Shown piece after piece: positions 1-8,186 of a stretch of DNA of 64,000 nt. Numbering within the stretch: the stretch's first letter is position 1; each line of letters starts with the position of its first letter. This stretch comes from Lentibacillus halodurans. GTDB lineage: Bacteria; Bacillota; Bacilli; Bacillales; Amphibacillaceae. Position numbers and translations under genes: made by a program. The notes under the pieces were generated by a model. The model saw only the letters and a program-made list of their open reading frames with translations, searched no databases and was not told the origin of the DNA. The stretch spans positions 156,948 through 220,947 of the forward strand of contig NZ_FOJW01000003.1 in NCBI RefSeq assembly GCF_900112045.1, given 5' to 3'.

Positions 1-1
1 G

Positions 2-169
2 GAGATATTGCTGCTTGTTGCTCAAGGGAAATCAAATCAGGAAATAGCAAATGAATTATTCATCGCTTTAAAAACGGTTAAAGTCCATATCAGTAATATT
101 TTAGGGAAGCTTGAGGTGCAGGATCGAACACAGGCTGTTATTTATGCATTTAAACATGATTTGGTATAA
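2..169 (+). CDS. LuxR/NarL-family response regulator, C-terminal HTH (5' truncated by window)
   Basis: Only the last 55 codons lie in the window. They read [19 protein letters not shown], then [20 protein letters not shown], the classic LuxR-type helix-turn-helix with the recognition helix TVKVHISNI, ending in a short tail and TAA. Such domains close NarL/FixJ response regulators of two-component systems (LiaR, VraR, DegU types). The receiver domain and any partner kinase must lie upstream of the window, so the target genes cannot be inferred. The domain is certain; the exact subfamily is not. Confidence 0.85.
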   Translation, partial: EILLLVAQGKSNQEIANELFIALKTVKVHISNILGKLEVQDRTQAVIYAFKHDLV

Positions 170-312
170 GAATAAAAGTGGAAACGCTTGGTTAGTGGCG
201 AGGGGATGAATTACGGGGATGAGGAAAGGATGATACAGCTATAGCGATGGAGCTGGCTGTGAAAGGCACTCGATTCCCTCCGCCAATTGAAATAATACGA
301 ATAAAATCATAG

Positions 313-1332
313 TCATGTTGGCTTTTGGTAATACCTTTCAACAAGATTATAAATGGAAAGAAGTTCATACAAAATAATCAGATTTGCTGGTAAATTGGCC
401 GGATGCTGTTCATTCTTAACAGTTATTGACTTATTATTTCCCCAAAATATTGCAGTTAGTTGTTTGTAGTATTCCCGGTGTTTTGGCTGTTCGTATGCAT
501 CTGGGTGTTTAAGTGATTGTGCCATTTCTGTTACAGCATTCAAAATCGTTGTCCGTTTATCTGCAGACCATTCGACCTTGTTAAATGATGTATAAACCAA
601 ATTGCCGATATGATAATGGATTAATCGTAAACGGACGAGCTGATCCTGTTCTTGCTGAAATTGTGTTCGTTCACTGCCTGCAAGTGGATGGTATTTGGAT
701 TCTTCCTTTTGAAACCGGATCAGCTGTTCTGTCTGATGAATGATTCTATCCAGCTGTTCCGCTAATTCCTGTTCAACGACAGTGACCTGGTGCTGATCAT
801 CAAGTATATCATGAAAGACCTTTTCAATGGCGATACCTGTCTTGTATGCTATCGTTTCCAGTTTTTTGGCAATCTCCTTTGTATAGTCGGGCGGAAGCAT
901 CAACATATTGACTGCGGTAGAAACAACCAGTCCGGTAGTTGTTGTTCCAAGACGAATAAAAAATGCCGTAAGGATGTTGCTGTGTATGACTTCGATCATT
1001 GCAACAGATGTCAGCGTGGCAACAAGCAGTCCCGCATGCAGCTTTAATCGGAAACATGTTGCAATGGTAAATACAGCTGCTAACGTGTATGTGAGTGGTG
1101 AGTTACCAAATAACGATATGAAAAGCACCGCATATGCAGAACCGATAGCTGAAGCCGGAAAACGTATGATTCCTTTTTTGATCGAATCTGATACTGTTGG
1201 TTCAATGGTAACAATTGCTGTAATAACAGCAAAAACAGGTGGCCACTCCAATAGAACACAAATCCATGCTGTAATGAAAATGGCGACACCGGTTTTTATG
1301 ACACGACTACCCGCCAGCCTGAAATATTTCAT
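313..1332 (-). CDS. Aromatic acid exporter (ArAE/FUSC-like, DUF939) family membrane protein
   Basis: A protein of about 339 aa. The N-terminal half has several hydrophobic segments (roughly residues 10-30, 55-75, 85-140), including the family-typical stretch TIEPTVSDSIKKGIIRFPAS. The soluble C-terminal half is helical and charged. This is the architecture of ArAE_1/FUSC putative aromatic acid exporters of Firmicutes; the substrate is unknown. The frame opens at a GTG 15 nt upstream, but the GTGAGG there works as the ribosome binding site for the ATG at 1332 (MKYFRLAGS), which I chose. It is transcribed alone on the minus strand, convergent with the response-regulator gene. Confidence 0.8.
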   Translation of the reverse strand: MKYFRLAGSRVIKTGVAIFITAWICVLLEWPPVFAVITAIVTIEPTVSDSIKKGIIRFPASAIGSAYAVLFISLFGNSPLTYTLAAVFTIATCFRLKLHAGLLVATLTSVAMIEVIHSNILTAFFIRLGTTTTGLVVSTAVNMLMLPPDYTKEIAKKLETIAYKTGIAIEKVFHDILDDQHQVTVVEQELAEQLDRIIHQTEQLIRFQKEESKYHPLAGSERTQFQQEQDQLVRLRLIHYHIGNLVYTSFNKVEWSADKRTTILNAVTEMAQSLKHPDAYEQPKHREYYKQLTAIFWGNNKSITVKNEQHPANLPANLIILYELLSIYNLVERYYQKPT

Positions 1333-1456
1333 TAATATCATCCTCACAAAATGTTTGTGCCCTAACAGGCAGCATGTCCCTCCATTTCACAGGTGCAAAT
1401 GGAAAAACTAGGTGGGAAATAACTTCTGTTCCTATTAAATACTGATTCTGCTCAAC

Positions 1457-1497
1457 GAACATTCAGTGAGAATAAAACCTCCCACTGAATGTAGTTC
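1457..1497. repeat. Palindromic intergenic repeat, copy 1
   Basis: The arms GAACATTCAGTG and CACTGAATGTAGTTC are inverted around a 14-nt centre, with a 3-nt insertion in one arm. A degenerate relative lies at 21412-21470, sharing AACAT.CAG, ACC.C and CTGAATG.AGTT in the same order. No T-run follows, so it is not a plain terminator. Confidence 0.55.
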
Positions 1498-1744
1498 TAC
1501 GATATCCCTCAGACTTCTATTTTTCCAATAATATGTTATGTTTGCAAATTTTTTTAAAAAACATTACCAGCGGGAAGTTGGTACGGGCTATTTTGATGAC
1601 GTTGCACAAGTTATTTTAAGGGGAACGTCATCAACCGGAGCCTTACAAGGATGGTCAGAAACAGAACAATTTTAACCAATCGACCATCAATTAAAAAATC
1701 CGCCTGTAACATGAATGGGTGAATTTTTTGTTTTGAAATATAAT

Positions 1745-1762
1745 TGTAATCTCTCTATTACA
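1745..1762. promoter_or_regulatory. Perfect 18-nt palindrome, possible operator
   Basis: TGTAAT-N6-ATTACA lies about 140 nt upstream of the NlpC/P60 start codon and about 30 nt upstream of its candidate -35. The half-site resembles a WalR hexamer (TGTWAH), but the two halves are inverted rather than direct and the spacer is 6 rather than 5, so a WalR assignment is weak. Confidence 0.3.
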
Positions 1763-1793
1763 TGAGTGTCATATTCCCATGATATAATTCGAA

Positions 1794-1821
1794 TTGACTA
1801 AAATTATTAAATACATAATAG
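1794..1821 (+). promoter_or_regulatory. Candidate sigma-A promoter of the NlpC/P60 gene
   Basis: TTGACT at 1794-1799 and TAATAG at 1816-1821 with a 16-nt spacer. The -10 is a poor match. It leaves an untranslated leader of roughly 75 nt. Confidence 0.3.
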
Positions 1822-1901
1822 ATAAAATAGACTACCGCAAATGAATTGGAATGTTACATAATTAAACAGTTTTGCGGTTGTGACAATGGGGGGAACAAAA
1901 A

Positions 1902-3080
1902 GTGAAAAAAACAATCGGAACAGCAGTCACTGCCGGAGCGGTGTTGGTTGGCAGTGTGTTTTTGAGCGGCTCGGTGCATGCCGAAAGATTACAGGATGTG
2001 CAGGATGAGCGTTCGGAAGTTCAATCAGATCTGTCAGATGCAGAAGCTGAAATTGCTGATGTCATGGAGGAAAAGGAAGAATTGAATGAGAAGATTGAAT
2101 CATTCACCAAAGCCCTTGATAAAAATGAACAGAAAATGGAAGAAACCGAAGAACAAATAACGGAAACGGAAGAAAAGGCTGCCGAAATTGAAGAGGAAGT
2201 AACGGCACTGGAAGAAAAGATAGAAGAGCGTAAAGCGATTTTAAAAGAGCGCCTTGTGTCCCTGCAAAAACAGGGCGGGGACATCAATTACATGGAAGTA
2301 ATTTTCGGTTCCAAGAGTTTTGGTGATATGATCAGTCGTGTATCTGCTGTTTCCAAAATTGCTGAATCTGATGAAAAACTGTTGAAGCAGCAAGAAGAAG
2401 ATAAAGCCGAACTCCAGGAAAAGAAAGATGCCAAGAAGGAAAAATTATCCGACCTCAAAGATATGAAAACAGAACTGGAAGGTATGGAGGAAACAATAAC
2501 GGCTCAGAAGGAAGAAGTTGAATCAGACAAACAGAAACTGAAAGAGAAAGAACAGGAATTAAAAGATATGAAAGCGGAACTGGAAGACGAGGATAGCAGT
2601 CTCGCAGCCATTGAACGGGAAATCAGCCAGTCTTCCGACAATTCAGATGCGGTTGGATCAGCTTCCTCATCATCAGGCGATGGCGGAGAGTTAAAACAAC
2701 TGAGTAAGTCTGGTGGAAGCTTCAGCTCTGCGATTGAAGCAGGATTCACACAGACAGGAACACCGTATGTAACAGCCGGAAAAAGCCCTGGTGGATTTGA
2801 CTGCTCTGGATTCGTATCGTGGGCATTTGGACAAGCCGGTATATCCATTCCGTCCAGTACAGCAGCGCTACAGAGTGTAGGAACAAAAGTTTCCTACAGC
2901 AATGCTCAGCCAGGCGATCTAGTATTCTTTAATACCTACAAAACAAACGGACATGTCGGAATTTACCTCGGAAATGGAGAGTTTCTTGGTGCTCAAAGCA
3001 GTACAGGGGTGGCCGTTGCTGACATGAACAGTAAATATTGGAGCAGTAACTTTAGTGGACATGTACGCCGTATTCAATAG
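1902..3080 (+). CDS. Secreted CwlO-like NlpC/P60 peptidoglycan endopeptidase with coiled-coil domain
   Basis: 392 aa. A Sec signal peptide (residues 1-27, cut at VHA/ERL) is followed by a very long Glu/Lys-rich coiled coil (about 30-235), a Ser/Gly linker, and a C-terminal NlpC/P60 domain (about 275-392). Catalytic Cys is in FDCSGFVSWAF and His in GHVGIYLGNG. CwlO/PcsB-type enzymes cut D-Glu-DAP bonds during elongation and are switched on by FtsEX acting on the coiled coil; that mode of control is inferred from the architecture. The start is GTG, preceded by GGGGGGAA at good spacing. Single gene, followed by two hairpins. Confidence 0.9.
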   Translation: MKKTIGTAVTAGAVLVGSVFLSGSVHAERLQDVQDERSEVQSDLSDAEAEIADVMEEKEELNEKIESFTKALDKNEQKMEETEEQITETEEKAAEIEEEVTALEEKIEERKAILKERLVSLQKQGGDINYMEVIFGSKSFGDMISRVSAVSKIAESDEKLLKQQEEDKAELQEKKDAKKEKLSDLKDMKTELEGMEETITAQKEEVESDKQKLKEKEQELKDMKAELEDEDSSLAAIEREISQSSDNSDAVGSASSSSGDGGELKQLSKSGGSFSSAIEAGFTQTGTPYVTAGKSPGGFDCSGFVSWAFGQAGISIPSSTAALQSVGTKVSYSNAQPGDLVFFNTYKTNGHVGIYLGNGEFLGAQSSTGVAVADMNSKYWSSNFSGHVRRIQ

Positions 3081-3099
3081 GAAAAAATATTAAAGTTTT

Positions 3100-3125
3100 A
3101 AGACCTATCTTCTCAGGTAGGTCTT
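3100..3125 (+). terminator. Stem-loop after the NlpC/P60 gene
   Basis: AAGACCTA and TAGGTCTT are inverted around 10 nt, 20 nt after the stop codon. It is not followed by a T-run, so termination may depend on the next hairpin. Confidence 0.45.
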
Positions 3126-3147
3126 GTAATATCAAATAGCATAAAAT

Positions 3148-3191
3148 AGGATGGCTTTCACTATCATAGACGTGGTGAAAACCATCCTTTT
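3148..3191 (+). terminator. Hairpin ending in T-run
   Basis: AGGATGG...TTTCAC pairs with GTG...GAAA.CCATCCT and is followed by TTTTA. Probable rho-independent terminator for the NlpC/P60 transcript. Confidence 0.6.
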
Positions 3192-3491
3192 ATGGTTAAA
3201 ATAGCCAACATTGTGATGTATAAGATGATCGGATTTTACTAAAAGTAGTAAAATAGGTCGAATATGCAAACAATCATCGATTATAGATAGAAAATATCTG
3301 GCAGAAAATGTATAATGTCTACCGTAGCATTTTTTATCAATAAAGTGGGATCATTTTTATATGTGGTTTAGAAAGAATAGATCTTTATAATCATCATCGT
3401 AATCATATAGGTGTTTCCGATACAGTTACTTGAAATGATCCATCATCCATTTGTTTTTTCCAACGCACCTGTGAAAAAGAAAGGAATTGTT

Positions 3492-4991
3492 ATGAAAAAA
3501 CATACACATCAAAATCCGGTATTTTTTGTATCAGCTATTATTGTTACCTGTTTGGTATTAACCGGGGCAATTTTTACCGAGACATTCCGTGAAACGGCAA
3601 ATGCATTATTCAGTTTTACAACCATTAACTTTGGCTGGTTCTATATGCTGGCAGTATTTATTTTTGTAATATTCTTAGTGGTTCTTTCAATTACGAAATA
3701 TGGTAAAATTCGTCTTGGCCCAAAAGGATCACGCCCTGAATACCCCTTCTTCACATGGATTGGTATGCTGTTTTCCGCAGGTTTTGGAGCGGGCCTGGTA
3801 TTCTGGGGTGTGGCAGAGCCGATGAGCCATTTTTTCACGACACCATTTACTGATTTGGAAGCGCAAACGGAAGAGTCCGCCCGTGTGGCAATGGGTTATG
3901 CCTTTTTCCATTGGGGTGTGAGTCAATGGTCTGTATTCGCAGTTGTCGGTTTGATTATTGCCTTTCTGCAGTTTAAGAAAGATAAGAAAGGACTGATTTC
4001 AACAGCAATTGAGCCGGTCGTTGGAGGCAATAGGGCTTTAGGCGGTACCATTGATACACTCGCTGTCATTGCAACTGTCATGGGAGTTGCAACATCCTTG
4101 GGGCTGGGAATTTCCCAGATGAATGGCGGATTAAAGAGTGTTTTTGATGTGCCGAATTCCATCTGGATTCAAATGATGATTGCAGCTGTTATGCTGGTTA
4201 CTTACCTGCTTTCATCCAGTACTGGCCTTAACAAAGGAATTAAATGGCTGAGTAATTTAAATTTGGGCTTATGTCTTCTTTTACTCGTGTTTGTTTTTGT
4301 GGCAGGACCTACTGTGTTTATTTTAGACACATTTGTATTAGGGCTGGGTGACTATATTACGAATTTTGTACAATATAGTTTCCGTTTGACGCCGTATTCC
4401 GAGGAAACTTGGGTGCGTGAATGGACCGTATTCTACTGGGCGTGGGCTACGGCTTGGTCGCCATTTGTTGGTGCTTTCGTTGCCCGCGTATCAAAAGGCA
4501 GGACGATTCGTGAATTTGTTTTTGGTGTTTTGGTTGTACCGCCACTGATTGCCTGTTTGTGGATCGCTGCATTTGGCGGAACAGCGATCTACAGTGATTT
4601 ATTTAATGGAAAGCAGATTGCTGAAGCGGTGAACGCTGATATGACGGTTGCGTTGTTTGAAACATTTGGCGAATTGCCAATAACAAACATCCTGTCTATT
4701 TTGGCGATTTTGCTGATTTTTACGTTCCTAGTAACCTCAGCGGACTCAGCAACCTATATTCTGGGAAGTATGACATCCAAGGGCAGCCTGAACCCGGCAT
4801 TAATGGTTAAAATCATCTGGGGTATTCTCATTACAGCTATTGCGGTGGTACTCTTGTTTGCAGGCGGATTGAATGCATTGCAGACCGCATCACTTACATC
4901 CGCACTGCCGTTTACGATCATTTTGCTGCTCATTGTGGTTGCTTTTATTCGAATGGTGAAGAAAGAGTCAGTACCGAAAAAAGATGATTGA
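3492..4991 (+). CDS. opuD: BCCT-family glycine betaine transporter (OpuD-like)
   Basis: 499 aa, about 12 transmembrane segments. Diagnostic BCCT stretches are present: FSAGFGAGLVFWGVAEPMSH in the helix-3 region and the tryptophan-rich WTVFYWAWATAWSPFVGAF followed by RVSKGRTIREFV, which lines the betaine site. The family imports glycine betaine or related compatible solutes with sodium or protons during osmotic upshift, in keeping with a halotolerant host. The frame extends 27 codons upstream, but the ATG at 3492 has AAAGGAATTGTT before it. Single gene with its own terminator. The exact substrate cannot be read from sequence. Confidence 0.92.
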   Translation: MKKHTHQNPVFFVSAIIVTCLVLTGAIFTETFRETANALFSFTTINFGWFYMLAVFIFVIFLVVLSITKYGKIRLGPKGSRPEYPFFTWIGMLFSAGFGAGLVFWGVAEPMSHFFTTPFTDLEAQTEESARVAMGYAFFHWGVSQWSVFAVVGLIIAFLQFKKDKKGLISTAIEPVVGGNRALGGTIDTLAVIATVMGVATSLGLGISQMNGGLKSVFDVPNSIWIQMMIAAVMLVTYLLSSSTGLNKGIKWLSNLNLGLCLLLLVFVFVAGPTVFILDTFVLGLGDYITNFVQYSFRLTPYSEETWVREWTVFYWAWATAWSPFVGAFVARVSKGRTIREFVFGVLVVPPLIACLWIAAFGGTAIYSDLFNGKQIAEAVNADMTVALFETFGELPITNILSILAILLIFTFLVTSADSATYILGSMTSKGSLNPALMVKIIWGILITAIAVVLLFAGGLNALQTASLTSALPFTIILLLIVVAFIRMVKKESVPKKDD

Positions 4992-4992
4992 G

Positions 4993-5027
4993 AAAAACAG
5001 CTGGAAGTGACCCTTCCAGCTGTTTTT
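4993..5027. terminator. Bidirectional terminator between opuD and the YitT gene
   Basis: AAAAACAGCTGGAAG is inverted against CTTCCAGCTGTTTTT with a loop of a few bases. It has A- and T-runs on both sides and serves two convergent genes. Confidence 0.9.
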
Positions 5028-5604
5028 ACGTCGAAAAGGATTTCGTAATGGTAAATGTCGTCAAACCAACCATTCCAACCATCACACCAGAATAAAGGAC
5101 TGTTGTTTCCTGAATAGTCAACCAGCCGAGCAGAATAACGAAACCGTCAATAATTAAAATAATAATCCCCACATTAAGCTGTATAACTTTAGTCAGCATG
5201 AGTGCTAACAGGTCACCTCCACCAGCGCTTACCTTTGTCAGCAGCATGATGCCGATTCCGCTTCCAAGCACAAAACCGCCCGTTATGGCACTGATCAGAA
5301 TGGGAGGCGTATGTAAAGCCATCAATGGGTGAAAATAATCAATAAAGAATGATGAAGCCAATACCCCGTGTATACCATTATAAAAATAAGAACGGAAGTG
5401 AAACCAAGCATAAATGTATAAAGGTAAATTTAACACAATAATTGTTAAGCCTGGCTGCAGACCTAATGTATACTTGGAAATCAGACCTAAACCGATAATG
5501 CCGCCATCGACAAGGTGATTTGGAATAATAAAATAGTTTATCCCAATAGCAATCAGCATACTCCCGATTATGATCGATGCTATTTTTTGCAGCAAGCATA
5601 TCAC
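5026..5604 (-). CDS. YitT-family membrane protein, short form
   Basis: 192 aa, hydrophobic, with the YitT (DUF161) signature IGINYFIIPNHLVDGGIIGL and the second-half repeat GGFVLGSGIGIMLLTKVSAG. It lacks the C-terminal DUF2179 domain that the larger paralog at 11660-12514 has, so it is a membrane-only version. Function of the family is not established. The start is GTG at 5604; the ribosome binding site (AGGACAAG) is weak and about 17 nt away, so the start is uncertain. Divergent from the CNNM gene. Confidence 0.75.
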   Translation of the reverse strand: MICLLQKIASIIIGSMLIAIGINYFIIPNHLVDGGIIGLGLISKYTLGLQPGLTIIVLNLPLYIYAWFHFRSYFYNGIHGVLASSFFIDYFHPLMALHTPPILISAITGGFVLGSGIGIMLLTKVSAGGGDLLALMLTKVIQLNVGIIILIIDGFVILLGWLTIQETTVLYSGVMVGMVGLTTFTITKSFST

Positions 5605-5691
5605 GCACCATATAACTTGTCCTAATAAAAAATATGCAAGGCTTAAGGAAATTATCCATGAAATTGTCTCATGAAAAGGGGGCTATTACTT

Positions 5692-6918
5692 GTGATCATT
5701 GCCATCATATTTTTATTACTGGTATCACTTTTCTTTTCGGGAAGTGAGACGGCATTGACAGCCACCAATAAGATGAAGCTGCAGACGCAATCCGGCAACA
5801 ATGATAAAAAGGCAGAAAAACTATTGGATCTGGTTTCTAAACCAAATCAGTTTATCACGACGATTTTGATTGGTAATAATATTGCAAATATCTTGCTCCC
5901 AACGCTAGTAACGACATTTGCGATTCAATATGGATTTCACGTTGGTCTTGCTTCAGCTATGTTAACCGTTACGATTATCATATTTTGCGAAGTTATACCT
6001 AAATCGGTATCAGCCGCTTTCCCTAATCGGATTGCATTTGTTATCTCTCCAGTCATACGGTTTTTCATGATGGTATTCAAGCCGATTACGATGGTACTGA
6101 ATTGGCTGACGGATTATATTACGAATACATTGGCAGGCGGGCATATAAATGATGCATCAATATCAAAAGAAGAATTGCGTACCATGGTTGATATTGCTGA
6201 CTCGGAAGGAACATTTAACGATGCGGAATCGCACCGGATCAAAGGTGCTCTGGATTTTTATAACTTAAATGTAAAAGATGTATTGACAACACCAAGAGTC
6301 GAAATCATCGCCCTTCCAAGCACGGCTTCGTTTGAGGAAGTCAGAGACGTGGTCATTCAAAATCCGTTTACCAGATACCCTGTATATGGAGAGAATATGG
6401 ATGATATTGTTGCGGTTTTTCACTCGAAGTACTTAATCTCTTGGTCGATGGAGCCGGAAAAATCATTGCAGGCATTCAGTTATTCAGATCCGCTGATCGT
6501 ATTTGAATTTCAGTCGATTGAATGGGTATTCCGGAAAATGACGAAAGAGCATAAGCATATGGCCATTGTTCTGGATGAATACGGCGGCACAGAAGGTATT
6601 CTGACACATGAAGACGTCATTGAGACCATGATCGGTTTGGAAATTGAAGATGAAATGGATTCTGAAACCGCATCAATCGTTGAAAAGCTTGCGGAAAATG
6701 AAATCATCTGCAATGGGAAAATAACATTGCACCGGCTGAATTTGCTGTTTGATACCGATATTCCGGAAGAGGAGGATGTCCTTGCCGGCTATTTACTGCA
6801 GGAATTTAATGAATTCCCACAAGAAGGGGATGCTATTGAACGGAATCATTTAACATTTAAAGTGATAGAAATTAAAGGAAAAATGATCCGTAAAGTTCAG
6901 ATTAAAAAGCAGAATTGA
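5692..6918 (+). CDS. CNNM/CorC (hemolysin-like) family membrane protein with CBS domains
   Basis: About 408 aa. The N-terminal DUF21 membrane domain has SLFFSGSETALTATNKMKLQ and NNIANILLPTLVTTFA. A tandem CBS pair follows (about 195-320, including DVLTTPRVEIIAL and LDEYGGTEGILTHEDVIE), then a C-terminal CorC/HlyC transporter-associated domain. Relatives (CorB, YhdP, MpfA) are linked to magnesium efflux. An upstream in-frame ATG at 5671 has no ribosome binding site. AAAAGGGGG stands 9 nt before the GTG at 5692, so I start there. Single gene. Confidence 0.88.
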   Translation: MIIAIIFLLLVSLFFSGSETALTATNKMKLQTQSGNNDKKAEKLLDLVSKPNQFITTILIGNNIANILLPTLVTTFAIQYGFHVGLASAMLTVTIIIFCEVIPKSVSAAFPNRIAFVISPVIRFFMMVFKPITMVLNWLTDYITNTLAGGHINDASISKEELRTMVDIADSEGTFNDAESHRIKGALDFYNLNVKDVLTTPRVEIIALPSTASFEEVRDVVIQNPFTRYPVYGENMDDIVAVFHSKYLISWSMEPEKSLQAFSYSDPLIVFEFQSIEWVFRKMTKEHKHMAIVLDEYGGTEGILTHEDVIETMIGLEIEDEMDSETASIVEKLAENEIICNGKITLHRLNLLFDTDIPEEEDVLAGYLLQEFNEFPQEGDAIERNHLTFKVIEIKGKMIRKVQIKKQN

Positions 6919-6961
6919 ATAGGAATCGAATGATTGGATTGGAAACAGTGTGCTTTAAAAA

Positions 6962-6991
6962 TTGACTGTTAGATGTCTGTTAGGATATAAT
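6962..6991 (+). promoter_or_regulatory. Sigma-A promoter of the ykkCD leader
   Basis: TTGACT at 6962-6967 and a consensus TATAAT at 6986-6991 with an 18-nt spacer, just upstream of the guanidine-I riboswitch. Confidence 0.75.
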
Positions 6992-7007
6992 GCTGTCAGT
7001 ATTAGGT

Positions 7008-7096
7008 TTTCTAGGGTTCCGTAGCAGATGCTGGACTGGTCCGAGAGAAAACGCACGGAATGTGTGCACGGCGGGACAAAAGCCCGGGAGGATATC
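7008..7096 (+). ncRNA. Guanidine-I (ykkC) riboswitch aptamer
   Basis: The leader carries the conserved ykkC-motif blocks in order: CTAGGGTTCCG, CTGGTCCGAGAGAAAACGCA, CACGGCGGGACAAAAGCCCG. The 3' end of the aptamer (AGCCCGGGAG) also forms the left arm of the terminator that follows. Known members bind guanidinium and turn on efflux genes; the SMR pair downstream fits exactly. Confidence 0.95.
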
Positions 7097-7123
7097 TGAA
7101 CGAGGATATCTTCCCGGGCTTTT
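7080..7123 (+). terminator. Riboswitch-controlled terminator
   Basis: AAGCCCGGGA-GATATC is inverted against GATATC-TTCCCGGGCTTTT. Its left arm overlaps the aptamer, so ligand binding should prevent the hairpin and allow read-through. Confidence 0.9.
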
Positions 7124-7167
7124 CGTTCGGATAATAACAATTCAGGTATAACGCTTGAGGTGATGAA

Positions 7168-7503
7168 ATGAACAAAAGCTGGAATATTTTATTTTTGGCC
7201 GGATTGTTTGAAATAGGCTGGGTTGTTGGTCTGAAACACGCCAATAGTCTTGTGACATGGACTTTGACGTCAGCGGCCATTTATCTCAGTATGCATTTAC
7301 TGATTCTTGCTTCCCAAAAACTTCCGGCAGGCACAGCATATGCTGTATTTGCCGGCATGGGGACGACAGGGACCGTCATATTGGAAATTGTTGTATTTGG
7401 TGAACCATTCCGTTTGCTTAAAATCATCCTTATTTTAATATTATTGGGCGGTGTCATCGGACTGAAAATGGTAACGGATGAGCAGGAAGGTGAGCGTTCG
7501 TGA
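7168..7503 (+). CDS. ykkC: Guanidinium efflux SMR protein, subunit 1
   Basis: 111 aa, four transmembrane segments, typical SMR length. It has LFLAGLFEIGWVVGLKHAN with the membrane-embedded Glu of helix 1 that binds substrate and protons, plus the SMR motif LPAGTAYAVFAGMGTTGTV. SMR pairs under guanidine-I riboswitches export guanidinium as heterodimers; calling this the YkkC-type subunit rests on gene order and riboswitch context. ATG start with TTGAGGTGATGAA. The last bases overlap the next gene (GTGA). Confidence 0.93.
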   Translation: MNKSWNILFLAGLFEIGWVVGLKHANSLVTWTLTSAAIYLSMHLLILASQKLPAGTAYAVFAGMGTTGTVILEIVVFGEPFRLLKIILILILLGGVIGLKMVTDEQEGERS

Positions 7504-7814
7504 GCTGGATGTACTTAATCATAGCAGGTTTTGGAGAAGTTCTTGGTGTGATGGGTATTCATAAAGTAAATCAGGAAAAAAGTCTTTTCTCCTTTACATG
7601 GCTGATTGGCGGATTTTTGTTGAGCTTTCTATTTTTGACGCTGGCAATGGAAAATTTGCCAATGGGTACTGCTTATGCGATATGGACAGGAATCGGTACG
7701 GCGGGCAGTGCAATGGCGGGTATGGTTTTTTACGATGAATCAGCTGACTGGCGTCGTATATTGTTTCTCAGTATGATTATTGCTGCAGCTGTTGGTCTGA
7801 AGTTTATTACTTGA
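7500..7814 (+). CDS. ykkD: Guanidinium efflux SMR protein, subunit 2
   Basis: 104 aa, four transmembrane helices, with the embedded Glu in LIIAGFGEVLGVMGIHKVN and the SMR motif LPMGTAYAIWTGIGTAGS. It starts at a GTG overlapping the stop of ykkC by 4 nt, indicating translational coupling as expected for an obligate heterodimer. Co-regulated by the riboswitch at 7008. Confidence 0.93.
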   Translation: MSWMYLIIAGFGEVLGVMGIHKVNQEKSLFSFTWLIGGFLLSFLFLTLAMENLPMGTAYAIWTGIGTAGSAMAGMVFYDESADWRRILFLSMIIAAAVGLKFIT

Positions 7815-8186
7815 TGTGCGGTCAAATAGTCGATCGGCGTGTCTAGTTTATATCAAAAAAAGATTAACACCTTTGTTAAAAGGCTCTTTTTGTAACTTGT
7901 GTGGCTCTTCAAGCCTCAGAGTTGATATACACTGCGACGCATTAGATGATGGTTCGACAGTTGTTCCGCAAAAACACTGGGTGCTCGTCGTGTTGCAATT
8001 TGCAGCACTCCTCGCAACTCGAAGCTTACTCGCTGGATGTTTAGCTCGTCGCTTTCCGCTGGCTCGCGATGAGGCTGAAGCGTTGCCCGCGGAAAGCCAT
8101 TTACGTCCTTTTTATAGCTTTTGTGTCAAAAACAACAGTCTTTTAGATAACAGTCTTTTTGAAATAAACTGGGAAATGCCTATTTT
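7815..8186. repeat. Intergenic region with dispersed GC-richer repeat, copy A
   Basis: No gene: the open frame through it has no ribosome binding site and an unnatural composition. From about 7978 to 8125 it holds blocks such as GTGCTCGTCGTGTTGCA, GAAGCTTACTCG and GCTCGTCGCTTTCC. These recur in rearranged form at 35660-35860. It therefore belongs to an interspersed intergenic repeat family rather than a protein. Confidence 0.6.

Larger units (their letters stand above)
1333..1901. other. Intergenic region with repeat, palindrome and a small coding remnant
   Basis: No convincing gene. It holds a palindromic repeat (1457-1497), an 18-nt palindrome (1745-1762) and a candidate promoter for the NlpC/P60 gene. 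An ATG-initiated 45-codon frame at 1538-1675 encodes GTGYFDDVAQVILRGTSSTG near its end. It has a protein-like composition but no ribosome binding site, so it may be the leftover end of a lost gene; I do not recognise the family. Confidence 0.5.

Noticed and set aside
908-1411. 167-codon plus-strand frame opposite the ArAE gene
   Set aside because: Shadow of the well-supported minus-strand membrane protein gene.
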